Assembly: GCA_941918925.1 (NCBI GenBank)
Contig: OW799236.1
Span: 16,963,474 to 17,027,473, forward strand
Length of the DNA stretch: 64,000 nt
Reading direction: 5' to 3'
Origin: Phyto melanocephala
Taxonomy: Eukaryota; Arthropoda; Insecta; Diptera; Rhinophoridae
Positions within the stretch are counted from its first letter, which is position 1; every line of letters starts with the position of its first letter. Position numbers and translations under genes: made by a program. This document shows positions 35,073-47,155 of this stretch, piece by piece. The notes under the pieces are model-generated. The model was not told where the DNA came from. It made no database searches and worked only from the letters and a program-made list of their open reading frames with translations.

Positions 35073-35098
35073 AAGGCATATCCATATGGATATGCCTT
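35073..35098. repeat. 26-bp perfect palindrome
   Basis: AAGGCATATCCAT followed directly by its reverse complement, with no loop. The half-site resembles the CAAGGCATATT tip of the hAT-like MITEs here, so it may be two element tips joined head to head. Confidence 0.7.
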
Positions 35099-37924
35099 CA
35101 ACAAAATGTTATTTTTTTTATGGTCGTTTTTGCTTTTTCTTAATTTATTTATCCAAAATTTTTAAACTCAGAACCATTAATCTAGGCTGAGATAGACGGT
35201 ATGTTGCCAATATATCCTAACAAATTAATCAGAGAAACAAGCTATCAAAAATTAAACAGTAAATAGTAAGAACTGCGCAATTGAAGTAGTGGATATTTTG
35301 CTATTTTTACATAAGGATTACGACCTACGACCTTAGAAAATCCCGTAATCTAAACCAAAGCACCAACTTCTTATAATGAACAGTAATGTCACTTATGTTT
35401 TTTTATAAAAATCACTGAATAGAAAAAGAGATAAATCTAACGCCTTATTAAAATTTGATTTTCCCATTGCAAAGCATTGCCGCCGCGGTATTTCGGTTTG
35501 TAAGAAACAAATTATATGGACATTAGAATTTTCGACAGCCAAGAAACGCTTCGCACTTGTTTAGTTAGAGACATTATTGAGCAAAAATGGCCTACAACGC
35601 TTAAAAATGTGTCTAAAATTTCACTTACAGAATGCGTTTTATCAAAGATATCCGCAGAATACACATGTCCGAAATTACATTCAATTTTTGAATACATATG
35701 TATATGTTTCTTTCACTCCTCGAGGAAGCATAGGATCCGTTTAGATGTGTAACTCTCGGAATATCCAAATTGATTAATAGTGTAGAGTTATGCTTCTTAA
35801 AAAAGCCATTTTTAACACATTCGGCTTTAGTTTAATTACATTAATGAACTTTTTTCTTAACTGTGTGAAACGTATGTATGAGAGGAGTTTCTTCCATGAC
35901 AGGGATATGCACTTTAGGCAGGTATACATACCTAAAGTACTGTTGCCGTGCAGTTTTGCCACCGCATTCGACTATGTGTTTCAAGCAATCGACACAAATA
36001 CATATATATGTATATACGTTTATAAAACCTATCAAATCAACATGTGTTTGTATTTTAAAGTCACAGTGTTGTAGAAAATGCTTGATAAACAACAAAGAAA
36101 ACAGTTTAAAATTTTAAAGAATTATATTTATTTAATAAAACTTAATAAATTCATCTTCGTTGGCTTTTAAACATAATCTATAACAAAGTGCCGAAAAATT
36201 CTTTTCACAAACTATTTGTGATAAAATTCTTTAGTATGGCAACCCTTTTACATTACTTTATACCATTTACTAAATTCGTCAGGATGTTTTTCTCTCTTTC
36301 GCTTTTACCATACTTTTATTATTTTTTATTTTCAATATTTCTTTCTTTCTCCTCTTGTTCTATTATTCCTTTAAATTAAGGTCACGTGGGTCGTGTAAAA
36401 AAAAAATATCAAAAAACCATTTAAAACATGGTAGTATGTTTCACATGCATGCACTGGCGTGTTTTGAATTTTTCATTAATGTTTGCTTTTTTTTCTAATT
36501 AAAATTGATTTGGTATATGTGTCTACATACATATACATATATACATGAATGTGTTCATATTACAACAAATTATTGTATCCTTTCTTCGAAACAACTACAA
36601 TTCTTGGCGCTTTTTGTTACTGTTTTTTGTTCGTTATTTTGAAAATTAAAATGCTTAAAGCATGTAAGCGCAATCAATTTACAATTGTAACACAATTTGC
36701 CCAAGTGACATTTCAATACTTAATTAATGGTTTTGACTTTATTTTACGTATTTTATTTAGTTTCGTTTTCGTGTAAAACACAATTTTAATTGATACCTTG
36801 TGGTCATATCTGAAGTTTTGCGATTTTTAGCAAATACAAATATTAAATAGTTGTTGTAATTGTTGTATAGAGAATAAACAATTTTTAAATTTGACATTTA
36901 CTGCAGAAGTTCATTTAGAAATTTGGCATATGTATGTACATACGTACATACATATATACAAATATTTTGATTGCCATAAATAATTATTTGTTTTTTGTAC
37001 CCCCTATTGTACATATTGCGATAATCTTATTAATTTATATTATCTTATTCCTATTACTAAATAATTCCTGCATACCTACTTAGTTAAGCTTAGTTTCCTT
37101 TCACGCTGTCTTTCCAGCCCTTGCTACTTTTCGCTCTTTATGTGTGACTGTTTGAGTGTAATTCTCTATGGTTCATTTCATTTACCTCAAGCATCGTGCA
37201 TATTTTTGCTTTCATGTACATACATACGTATGTTTGTATTAGTTTGTATGTTTGCATGGTTATAATCTATTAAAATTTAACAGTATAATGCAATATGTAT
37301 GCAACCTTCTCCTACTTTTTCTCCATTATTTTTTCCTTTTTGCATTTCCTTATTTCAGGAGATTATTGTTGTCGTTTAGTATCCGGGATTAGTTGGTCTA
37401 CCAGGGAAACAAATGTATGAACATATACATATTTGATTGCCATTTCGCTGTTGCTTTTCATTTTACATATTTTTTTATTTTTTGTTTCTTTACAAACATT
37501 TAAAAGTGTTTTTTTCCTATTGCACAGTGAAGAGCTGCAGCGTCATTATACATTCGTGAAACGTGTCAGCGCCATCGTATCGACTACATCTGCATACATA
37601 TGTCAGCGTGTAGCTCATACACCTCAAAGTAAATTCTAATTGGAAATGTCAACACGTATTAGGCCGTAAATCTTCCGGATAATTTTTCTTTAAAACATCC
37701 TTTGACCTTTTCATTGTACATGTTTTAGTGTGATAGAGATGGACGGCTAATATGAGCGATTTACTATTATTTTCGTCTTTCGAGAGGGAGCTTTACTTCT
37801 TAACTACCTACTAAGCCGTCTATTGGCAAAATTTATTCACCACTGAATTATGCCTTCACCTGTGTTGCCCAGGGATTACATAACCATGTTATTCCGTTAA
37901 TAATTTCTACAATATTTATTTTTG

Positions 37925-38100
37925 TCTCCATAAAGTATAAAAGTATATTTTAAAAAAATTTATGACCAGAGTAGTCGATTGAGAAATGTCTGTTTGTCTG
38001 TCTGTTGGTTGAAGTTTTTTTTTAAAGTCCCTAGATATTGCACAGACCTGTATGTGGTATCAGCGTTTTCAAGATAATAAGGAATAAATAGCTATTATAA
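37925..38100 (-). repeat. diverged mini-me/DINE-1-like fragment
   Basis: CCATAAAGTATAAAAGTATA, GAGTAGTCGATTGAG and GTCTGTTTGTCTGTCTGTTG correspond to the reverse of the core plus GTCY block. The rest is not recognisable. Confidence 0.6.
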
Positions 38101-38249
38101 TCCGACAAAATCGCTTTATGAATATCTTAGATATAAGCAAATTACTAGACAACCTTTTTGTTTTTTCTCATATTTTTAGCACCAAAAATAAAATTTTTTA
38201 GTCCTAGAATAATTTTTCCACACTTTTATTACTATTTATACATATGATA

Positions 38250-38668
38250 GGCCGACTTCCTAAACGCAAGTTGCAATGCATATTTACAATGCATACACTT
38301 CGTAAACGCAATATCCAATGTTCCTAATCGTTTGGCAACTCATTTTACTAAGTATCAGCTGTCAAAATCGCGCATCATTTTTATTTTGTATGCAAACATT
38401 TGAGCTGCAATGGCTGAGTTAGTATTTTCTTTGTTTATTTTTAATAAATTATTTATAATTGATAGAGTTTATTTAAATCACAGACTAATAATTTAAATAA
38501 TTAAACACTTTATATTGCAGAGACAAAAAGTGGATCCATGAGCGTTCCTAAATGCCGATAAAATGCAAAAAAAATCTCTACAACGCAAGGTTGCACTTAA
38601 GACATGTTTAGCATTGCATACGCATTTTTTAAAATTATGTATTGCAACTTGCGTTTAGGAAGTCGGCC
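38250..38668. mobile_element. 419-bp PIF/Harbinger-type MITE with vestigial spliced ORF
   Basis: Perfect 28-bp TIRs (GGCCGACTTCCTAAACGCAA then GTTGCAAT) and a 3-bp duplication ATA (38247-38249, 38669-38671). Inside, ATGGCTGA|GTTAGT (38410-38417) and TATTGCAG|AGACAAAAAG (38521-38551) would splice to a 12-codon frame, MAEDKKWIHERS then stop. This looks like the start of a gene lost from the parental transposon. Confidence 0.85.
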
Positions 38669-39125
38669 ATACTTTATATTCTATTCTCTTGATATTTCTA
38701 AAAAATTATGGACAATTTGTTCACTAATCGACAAAGTCATAGGCAAAAATAATTTCGAAAAATTTATTTTTTTTTTTTGCTAAAGCTCCTAATTAAGTTT
38801 TAGACACGCAAAAACACAAAATTACAAGACGATTTTTAAAAATTTATCTTGAGAAATTAGTTTTTTGCTTTAAAACTAGGATGCAACTACCTCAGTTTGT
38901 AAATAAAATTGCGGACATATGGGTCAAATATAGAAATTACAACTTTGGCCCCTTGACGATTAGTTTAGTTTAAGGCTTTTAAGAGTTGGAATTTTTTAAG
39001 AGCCAAGTGTCTTTCATAAAGGTGTCCAACCCAGACCTCGGAAATAGAAAAGCAAAAACCTTTCTTAAATAGATTTAATAGCGTTCATATGCACTTGTTA
39101 TTTCGTATACCATATGATGCAACCA

Positions 39126-39943
39126 TCTATATATATAAAAATCAATGTGTGTTTGTATGTTTGTAAGTTTGTTTGTGCTTTATAGACGTTTAAACGGCTG
39201 GACCGATTTCCTTGAAATTTTCAAAGAATCTTTCTGTATGTCTGGAAGGAACTATAGGCCATACTTTAGTTTGAAATTGTAAGTGGGCGGGGTGCCACGC
39301 CCTATTAAAGAATAAGTATTAAATATTATATATCACGAAAGTTAATGCAGCTAGAGTCTTCAAATTAAGTACGGTAAACTTTGACATCCGCACAAACATT
39401 TGGGTAAAAAATGGGCGGACTTTCAATAGTAGGCGTGGCCACATGAATTAAATACTAAACTTCGTATATTTGGAAAACGATATCGATTAGAGTACTAAAA
39501 TTTTTCAGGAGCAACTTTGACACCCAAATAAACATTTCTGGAAAAAATGGGTACATTAGAAATAGTGGGCGTGGCAGCACTCATAGCAATTGAATACTAA
39601 AATTCGTATACTCGGGAAGCGATAACAGTTAGAGTACCCAAATTTTGCACGAGAAGCTTTGACATCTATATGACTATTTTGATAAGAAATGGATGCTTTA
39701 GTAATAGTAGGCGTGGCACCTATCATATGAATTAAATATAAAAATTTGTATATCTGGGAAGAGATAAGAGTTAGAGTACCCAAATTTTGCAAGATACACT
39801 TTGACGTCTATATGATTATTTGAATAAGAAATGGTTGATTTAGTAATAGTAGGCGTGGCACTTGCAAGATCAATATGTTTTTGAACTATAAAATTTTTAT
39901 TTCATTACGATGGGGGTGGCGAAGCACACTAGGTATTAGCTAG
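39126..39943 (+). mobile_element. Helitron-like element, second subfamily
   Basis: Begins TCTATATATATAAAAATCAA, ends GGTATTAGCTAG, between A (39125) and T (39944). Internal units of about 115-120 bp carry GTAGGCGTGGCAC, GTTAGAGTACCCAAATTTTG and CTTTGACATCTATATGA. Its 5' tip matches the other Helitrons here but its 3' half differs (GGCGAAGCACACTAG). Confidence 0.75.
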
Positions 39944-40060
39944 TATTCTAATATAAGTCCTTCTAACGTTGTAAACAGCTGATAGGTTATATATGGGAAA
40001 TTTGGGCATATTAGACACGAGAATTTTACAGTGGCTACTATGCCGAAATCGGAGTACCTG

Positions 40061-40795
40061 CACGCAAAGAAAAATATGGTTGTGGTAACCATAATCGAAG
40101 AGCAACATACTATGATTGAATTGTATGATTATGTTTAAAATAAAAATGGTTACCAGTTATCATTATTATGTTTAACTTAAGCACCACTCAAAAATCATAT
40201 ACATATATGACTACAATTGAAATCGACAATCTTTGCTTTTTTACGGCAAATTATTGTCTTTTTCTGTAAGATACACATTTTGATTGTACTCACCAACTTA
40301 ATTGCAATTTTTGACTAATATTTTTTTAAATTTTCTCGTTTATTTTTAAATTTTCTTTAATTTTTCCAAATTTTAGTTCCTTTTTTTTGGCATCTCAAAC
40401 TTTTAAAATAATAAAAATTTATTTAGCAAGAAGAAGAACAGTTGAAATCAAATTATTATTAAAAAAAATCATACCTTGATTACTTTGTAATCATACTGTT
40501 TTTTCGCTTATCACTTAATGATTATTTTTAATTTTTAATGATTTTGAATATAATGTTATTTTATTCAAATTAATTTTTTTAAATCATACTATTTTTAAAT
40601 GATAACCATTTTGAAATTTTTACGAAAAGTAATCATTAAATGATACGGTTCAAACAAATGCTTGATTATCGTGACAAAATATATGATGAAATAAAACAAA
40701 AATAACTATTACTTGTTTTCGACAACCAAATATTGTTTTAGAAATAATAATATGACCGTCGTGATCATGTCGTAACCATGGTTTTTCTTTGCGTG
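40061..40795. mobile_element. 735-bp TIR element
   Basis: Ends CACGCAAAGAAAAATATGGT and, inverted, CACGCAAAGAAAAACCATGG, followed by GGTAACCAT/GGTTACGAC words. No target duplication is clear and no coding capacity is recognised. Confidence 0.7.
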
Positions 40796-40950
40796 TGGAT
40801 AACTCGAACTGGAGACAGTTATGTGTGCGAAAATCCAATTTCCTATTTAGAAAAACTTTAATATCAGTAAATGATTTAATTAATTCAAAATGTACAGCAT
40901 TCATCGAGTAGCAGCTATTTAATATAGCAAGTCTAGTAAAAACCATATAG

Positions 40951-41187
40951 ACCCCTGTGCGCGAAACTATCGTATGTTACAAAAACAAAATTTTACAGGA
41001 GAGCGTTTTTAATACTTTTAAATAAATAAAAGCGAAAATAACACTGCTACATACGATAAAATGTACCCAGCGTATATCCATAACTAAAACAGTTATCACT
41101 ATAATATTTTATCAGCAAATGGATTAATGGATGTAGAACCAATTTGCATAAAAACATACAACATACGATAATTTCGCGCACAGGGGT
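40951..41187. mobile_element. 237-bp TIR element, copy 2 of the 1291-1546 family
   Basis: TIR ACCCCTGTGCGCGAAA(C/T)TAT continues to CGTATGTT at both ends. The interior matches copy 1 throughout (AACACTGCTACATACGATAA; GGATTAATGGATGTAGAACC). Confidence 0.85.
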
Positions 41188-41189
41188 CG

Positions 41190-42880
41190 ACATGTATCCA
41201 TTTTTTAACATTTAGTTCCATTAACTTTACATTGTACCAAGTGGCAAAATTGTTTAAATTATATTGAATTTGTCTTTATCTTTATGAGGCATAAATGGTT
41301 GGACGTTATTAGGACACATTAAAATATTAGAGTGATTGATTATAGATAAAGGATCATAGGAATAAGGAATGTAAATGATAGTGGTTCTAAAAGAAGACCT
41401 TGTGGAGCACCCGACAAGATATAAATGGTTTTTAAAATTAATCTATCTTTCAAAAAGTAAACGTTTTAATACTATTTGCACTACAACTTAAATGTTTTCC
41501 ATTATACACCACCATCATGAAGTAGTTTTTTTTTTTTAAATCTATTTTTGTGTTTCAACGTTACTTTCAATATCCTTTTAAAACATGTTTCCTTAGCACT
41601 GACTTTTCATCACTTTTTCCTTTAGCACTTAATTTACTAATTGCCTTGGTTTCTTATTAATTTTTTATTTTACTATTTATTAAGACTTCTTTGAGTTTTT
41701 GGAATATTGTTTAATTAATTTTTTTTATATCAATAATGAGCACTTGTTTAAGTTTGTGCAAAACAATTTAATTCCTTTAATTGGCTAAAGCGTTCATATA
41801 AGAAAATCATGTTTCATTGTTTTTGTTGGCCCACCAATTGAAAAACATATGAACATAGGTTCATGTTAGGTAAGCATACCTTCAAAGATATTTTTAATAA
41901 ACTTTTTATACAAAAAAAAAATAAAAGTACTTGACTAGCTTTCTCTGTCTACAGAAACCAAATAATCTGCATATTCATACATTTCATTTCGATGATTGTA
42001 ATTGTGTTAAATTGCTATGAAATTGTAGTAAAATGTATTATTCTCTTTTAATGATTGTTTCAACTTACTTTTAGACATGTTTCCTTGACAATCCCTCAAC
42101 TACTTCAGTTTTTTCACAAGTAATTTATTTCTCTGACTGCAGATTGTCTTGGTTTTTTTATTATTATAAAAAAAGAATTCTTTGAGCTTATAAAATACTG
42201 TTTAATATGTTTCATATTCAGAAATCATCTTTAAGTGTTTGTTCAATCATTGATTTTGTTAAAAATTAATAATTTAGGTATCATGTCTTTGGCCAAAACT
42301 TGTTTGATTGTTATCTCTATTGTGAAGCTTTGTGCTCGTGAGTTTTTACACACATGCACATATAGCAACTGAGTTATAATCAGATAGAGAATCAAATAAC
42401 ACCCTTCACCATAATGTACATAAATTTAATTCCCACATTGTAGCGTAGCCTAGATTTTAGATTTACAAATCATTACCAACACATATACATACAATTTGAT
42501 CAAACAGTTCGATACTTGCATTAAAAGAAAATAAATTTCCTAAAAGCAAAATATATCCATTAGGAAGGTGTAATTTTCGATAATAAGTGTGATGTCACAT
42601 TATCTAGGAAGGCAGAAAGTACGTAAAAGATAATTTTGTAATAAAATTTTTTACGCGCTGAGTGTACCGTAGCCAGGTATCACTGATGCCAAATGCTACT
42701 AGTATCAAGGCATTATTAGCATTAATAGTCTGTTCTGCTAAAAACAGTAATTGATAATTAGACTCTCAAATGGACCACCTACGTAGTCGGCAAAACCAGC
42801 ATTTGACTGAAATTATCATAAAAAAGTGAATTTCAGACACTGTTCTTTGGATCATAATAATCATTTAATTGTATAAAAAA
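41190..42880. other. AT-rich intronic stretch
   Basis: No feature recognised. Confidence 0.35.
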
Positions 42881-43054
42881 CTAGCCAAGCCCGGCGCGCG
42901 TTGCAACGCCCCTTATTTAATAAAAATGCTTCCCACTTTTCGAATCACGAAACTGTATAGTCATGACAGCTCAATATGTGTGCAAAGTTTCAGAAAAATC
43001 GGCCCAGTGCAAGTACCTCAAAATTATAACTTTTTTTTATGGGCTTGGCCCATA
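42881..43054 (-). mobile_element. Helitron-like element, 3'-terminal fragment
   Basis: CTAGCCAAGCCCGGCGCGCG at the left edge is the reversed Helitron 3' end; one internal unit follows (AGTTTCAGAAAAATCGGCCC). It breaks off at 43054, where a different repeat begins. Confidence 0.75.
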
Positions 43055-43256
43055 GAGAAAATTGAAATTGAACTTTAACTTTTATAGATGCTTTCATAGT
43101 GACATTGGCCAGCATTTATTTATGAAGCTGTTCTGGCTTAAGTATGACTTTAGCTGTTTTACCATAATGAAATAGAGCAAGAAAACAAATCTAATGCAAT
43201 GATTAACTCAAAAGAGCAAAAAAGTGACATTGGCCCTTTCAGCTCCAAGCCACAGA
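43055..43256. repeat. dispersed repeat, copy 1 of 2 (~200 bp)
   Basis: GAGAAAATTGAAATTGAACT through GCTCCAAGCCACAGA is repeated at 49447-49630 with few changes, in the same orientation. No TIR and no ORF. Confidence 0.75.
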
Positions 43257-43569
43257 TATATAGATAGATATATACATATGTATGTGCATACATAGGTATG
43301 TCATATTTTGTACAAAACTTACTTGCTATAGCAGCTAAACTTTTACTTTTGAACAATAAAAATGCGTTGTTAAGTCAGCTGTCAAAACTTCTTAAAGAAT
43401 TCTCATTCAATATTGAATGATTGATTGATTGGTCTAAAAAATCGTTAATAAAAATAGCGTCATAGTCTTATACTACGCATTATTTGTATGTTAATATGAT
43501 ATGAAAATTTTAGGCAAAACTTACACTTCATCATATTAAAAATTTCATTAATTTTTTTCTATCTTTAAG

Positions 43570-43810
43570 GTCTCTGGTAATTGAATGGTTTCAACAACTT
43601 CGCGCTAGAACTGAAGATTTTAAATCCGACGAAGAATCGAGAAGAATGCGAGAAGCCGGCAATGATTCCTATCGCAAAGAACGACATGCCCTTAAAGCAT
43701 GTGACCTCTATACGGAAGCAATATTTTTGGCGCCATCACAAGATAGTATAGCAGCCGCAATGGCGCACGCAAATAGGTCCACAGTATTGCATGACTGCGG
43801 CATGTATGAG
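43570..43810 (+). CDS. SMYD4-like protein, coding exon 2 (TPR-like region)
   Basis: Acceptor ATCTTTAAG|G and donor TATGAG|GTAAGC. The exon enters with one base completing codon 177 and leaves in phase 0, giving residues 178-257. The segment MREAGNDSYRKERHALKACD, followed by a tract containing AHANRSTVLHDCGMYE, matches the TPR pattern of SMYD4 proteins (KEEGN...Y..A...YT.AI..AP...A.ANRS...). TPR helices usually bind partners such as chaperones. The preceding 26 residues (VIEWFQQLRARTEDFKSDEE) are charged and probably helical. Confidence 0.88.
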
Positions 43811-43961
43811 GTAAGCCAAAATGCTAATAGTAACATACACTCACACAACCACAAACACTGTAATTATTAACACTGTAGTAAGCAGTTTGTTGCAAGCTGC
43901 AAAAAAAATGTATAAAAAAATTATGTGGTGGTGGTGTTACTGCTGACAGCACTTTGTCGTT

Positions 43962-43989
43962 TACTCGCTTTCGTTATTGAAAGCGAGTG
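43962..43989. other. short hairpin in intron 2
   Basis: ACTCGCTTTC and GAAAGCGAGT are perfect 10-bp arms around a short loop, 150 bp after exon 2. Function unknown. Confidence 0.4.
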
Positions 43990-44177
43990 AAGTGCATTGG
44001 AGTGAAGTGAGATGTGAACACAGTGTGCAGTGGTACGTGTAAATAAGTAACGTGCAAGTGTATGCAATTATAAGGTTGTTATAAAAACCTAATAATCATT
44101 ATAATGCAGGGAGAATAGAGGAGGGAATTAGCAAATATTTCTATTTTTTTGGAAATCTGTTGAAACAAATAAATGAA

Positions 44178-45307
44178 AACAAGTAAGAGCGCTATATTCG
44201 GCCGTGCCGAATCTTATATACCCATCACAACGTGTAGGCATGCAATAACAGTAATTTGTATCACCATTCATCCCATATGAAATACGTACATAGATATAAA
44301 AACATACATATATGAAAACATCCCATTGTAAAATTATAAATTCACGTATGTATGTTAAAAAAAAAATTTTTAAGAAATTTAAAAAAAAAAATTATAAAAA
44401 AAAAAATAATTAAAATATATATAATAAACATAAAACAAAAAAAAAATAAAAATAAAAATTAAAAAAAAAATTTTAAAAAAAACAAGTAAGAACGCTATAT
44501 TCGGCCATGCCGAATCTTATATACCCTTCACAACGTGTAGTCATGCAATAACAGTAATTTGTATCACCATTCCCCATATGAAATACGTACATACATATAA
44601 AAAAATACATATATAAAAACATCCCATTGTAAAATTATAAATTTACGTATGTATGTTAAAAAAAAATAAAAAAAATATTTAAAAAAAAAAATTTTAAAAA
44701 AAAAATTTTTTTTTAAATAATTAAAATATATATAATAAATATAAAACAAAAAAAAAATAATAAAAAAAAATTTTTTTAAAAAAATAAAATATTAAAAAAA
44801 ATTAATAAAAATATAAATAATATATTAAATAAAAAATAAAAAAAAATAAAAAATAAATAAAAAAAAAATTAAAAAAAAAATTTTAAAAAAATAAAAAAAA
44901 TTTTTTTTGGCTCAGCTGGGATTCGATGCCACGTTTTCTCTAACCAGTATACACGTTTATATGTATGTATGTTGTTGTTGTAATGTTGTTTTTGTGAAAA
45001 AAATCGAGGTGGTCGTGGGTTTTTGCTCATATCTCAGTTGTGTATGAACCGATGTTTCTGATTTTCAATACCGATATACTCCCGAATATTTATGATATTT
45101 TAATACCTCACCCGGTATCGATATCGGGGGGCTTCAAAAAGTTGATTTCAACATACACACGGACAGACTGACAGGGCTTAATCGACTCCCCTATTCATAA
45201 GCTTTCAGAAAAACTATACTTTATGGGGTCGGAAATGAAAATTGTAGAAATTTCACACGGAATGACAAACCTATATATACCCTTTTTCACTGTGTGAAGG
45301 GTATAAA
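44178..45307 (+). repeat. mini-me/DINE-1-like repeat with duplicated head, copy G
   Basis: Two heads in tandem (AACAAGTAAGAGCGCTATAT at 44178, AACAAGTAAGAACGCTATAT at 44482), each with its own A/T tract, then one tRNA-like segment (44909-44955), GATGTTTCTGATTTTCAATA, a short GACR block, TTTATGGGGTCGGAAATG and the end GTGTGAAGGGTATAAA. It lies in intron 2 in sense orientation. Confidence 0.85.
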
Positions 45308-45554
45308 AATAAATAAATTTATAACGACGTTATATACGACTGTATTTTTCGAATTCTTAATTAAATTTTCTTTTTTCAAATTTTCCAAACTTAATAAGCG
45401 AAATTACTCGAAGTTATTTTTAGAAAATTTTAAAAATTATTAAAATGTCCTTAAGTCCTTATTGGCTACATAGTCAATAGTGTGCTTCTCTCGGTATAAG
45501 GGTAATGGATTAAATTACAGTCAAAGGCTGTGTTTATAGCTACTCTAATTTGTT

Positions 45555-46150
45555 TGTTTAGGTTAGATTAGATGGGTAGCTTCACCGATTTCACTCGGAG
45601 ATCTTAAGGCCAATTGTGATGCCCTAAAAATATGAAAAGTCACTCTATCGACAAGCGTTACCCTATTTCAGATAAAACCAGCCAGCACTATTAACTCATC
45701 TGAGAAAGCTTATATACTGGAAAAAGCTTCAAACATAAAAAACTTAAATCTGCATTCCTGACTCCTTTTCTTTGTCGTCGAGACAACTTCAGCTACAGTT
45801 GTTGTGGGACAGACCAAGGAGTGCAAAAAACTGTGCAGTCAAGCAATTTTCACTAAGTACTCCTACTATCGCATTTGAGGGCCAGAGAGACTTATATATT
45901 TTGCAAGTATGAACGCCCTCCTAACTAGGCGTCTTTCTCTCCAGCGTCCACTTGTGAATGTCCCACGAAAGTGACATCAGACATGAAGACTCCTGGTACT
46001 ATTGGCACACTAAACACGGGCCTATTCTTGCGCATGCTTTATCCATCTCATTTCCATGGATGCCTGGTATCTACACGAGCCTAACGCGAATCTGTGATTA
46101 AATGCACTTGCACACGACCTCCTCTTTTATCGTTAGGAATGAAGAATTTT
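45555..46150. repeat. probable decayed LINE segment
   Basis: Starts AGGTTAGATTAGATGGGTAG, a phrase like the AGGTTAGGTTAGG ends of dipteran LINEs, and continues in less AT-rich sequence (GGCCAGAGAGACTTATATAT, CATCTCATTTCCATGGATGC) with no open frame. The family is not certain. Confidence 0.3.
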
Positions 46151-46812
46151 GATCGCCGCCATTGTTTCAATAAAGATATCGACATAATTAGTATATTTAA
46201 TTTCCTAAATAACTTCGCATACATTTATAATTCCATATAGAGTATTCAACAAGATGTCAACTATTAATTTCGAAAACTAAAATGTAAACTTAACGTTTAT
46301 GTAATGGAACATCTGTGAGAACAGTGACTTATATCCTATAAAGAAACCCAAGTCTTAACGAAATTAAAGACACTTTTTATTTTAGTAAACTAATAATTAT
46401 AAGATTAACTTTAAAAGGCCGCAGTTAAGAAGTCATTGAGCTTGAGTAGCACATAAAGTGTATTCGAAAGAAAACATTAGAACACGGACAACACCGCATT
46501 CGACAATGTCATGACTTTGGAATCTTTAATACTAATACTATTAAAACCTTGAAATAATCTAAAGCTACAGGTTGCAAGTTAAGGGAAATGAATTTTAACC
46601 TAGTTTAAATTGTGTAAGGTTTATACATTATCGATTTATTGGAGCTCAAAACACTTCGAATGTACCGTACCCTTCTTCATCAGACCTAATCCAGCTACTG
46701 CTGGCACAAAAATTTGCTTTGCATAAAGAAATCGTCCTATTTCCTGAGACCTCTTTTTGACTACAAACTCAGTTAACTTTTTCTTTCTTTTTATCTTTTT
46801 TTCACATTTTAG
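46151..46812. other. intronic stretch before exon 3
   Basis: No feature recognised. Confidence 0.35.
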
Positions 46813-47093
46813 CAATCGTATGATGATTGCTTATGCGCCTTGGATTTGGGCTATCCGGAAGAGTATCATCCATTGATAAAACTGCGTCAAGCCTCTTGTG
46901 CCTTAAAAATGCGTAATTTTTCTTTATGCGAACAACATTTGCATGAACTTTTACACATGGAACTCTCGGAAACCTTTGAAGCTCGCACACACGAGCTGTG
47001 GCATGAATGCGAAGTGCTGAAGGCCGAAAAGATTGAGATGGGAGTGCAAACAGACAACGATTTGATAAGTAACGGTACTAAGATATATGAAGT
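46813..47093 (+). CDS. SMYD4-like protein, coding exon 3 (TPR-like continuation)
   Basis: Acceptor CACATTTTAG|CAATCG after a T-rich tract, donor GAAGT|GTAAGT; entry phase 0, exit phase 2. It gives residues 258-350 plus part of 351. The text QSYDDCLCALDLGYPEE and the following LRQASCALKMRNFSLCEQHL continue the TPR superhelix. The ALDLGYPEE segment is close to the SMYD4 family pattern A..LGYPE. Only a 62-bp intron separates this exon from the MYND exon. Confidence 0.9.
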
Positions 47094-47155
47094 GTAAGTT
47101 TTTCCATAATTTTGATATTGAGTTTCCAATTAATACAATTATTTTTATATTACAG

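Larger units (their letters stand above)
34990..38245. other. AT-rich intronic stretch
   Basis: No gene. A perfect 26-bp palindrome at 35073-35098 and a diverged mini-me fragment at 37925-38100 are listed separately. Confidence 0.35.
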
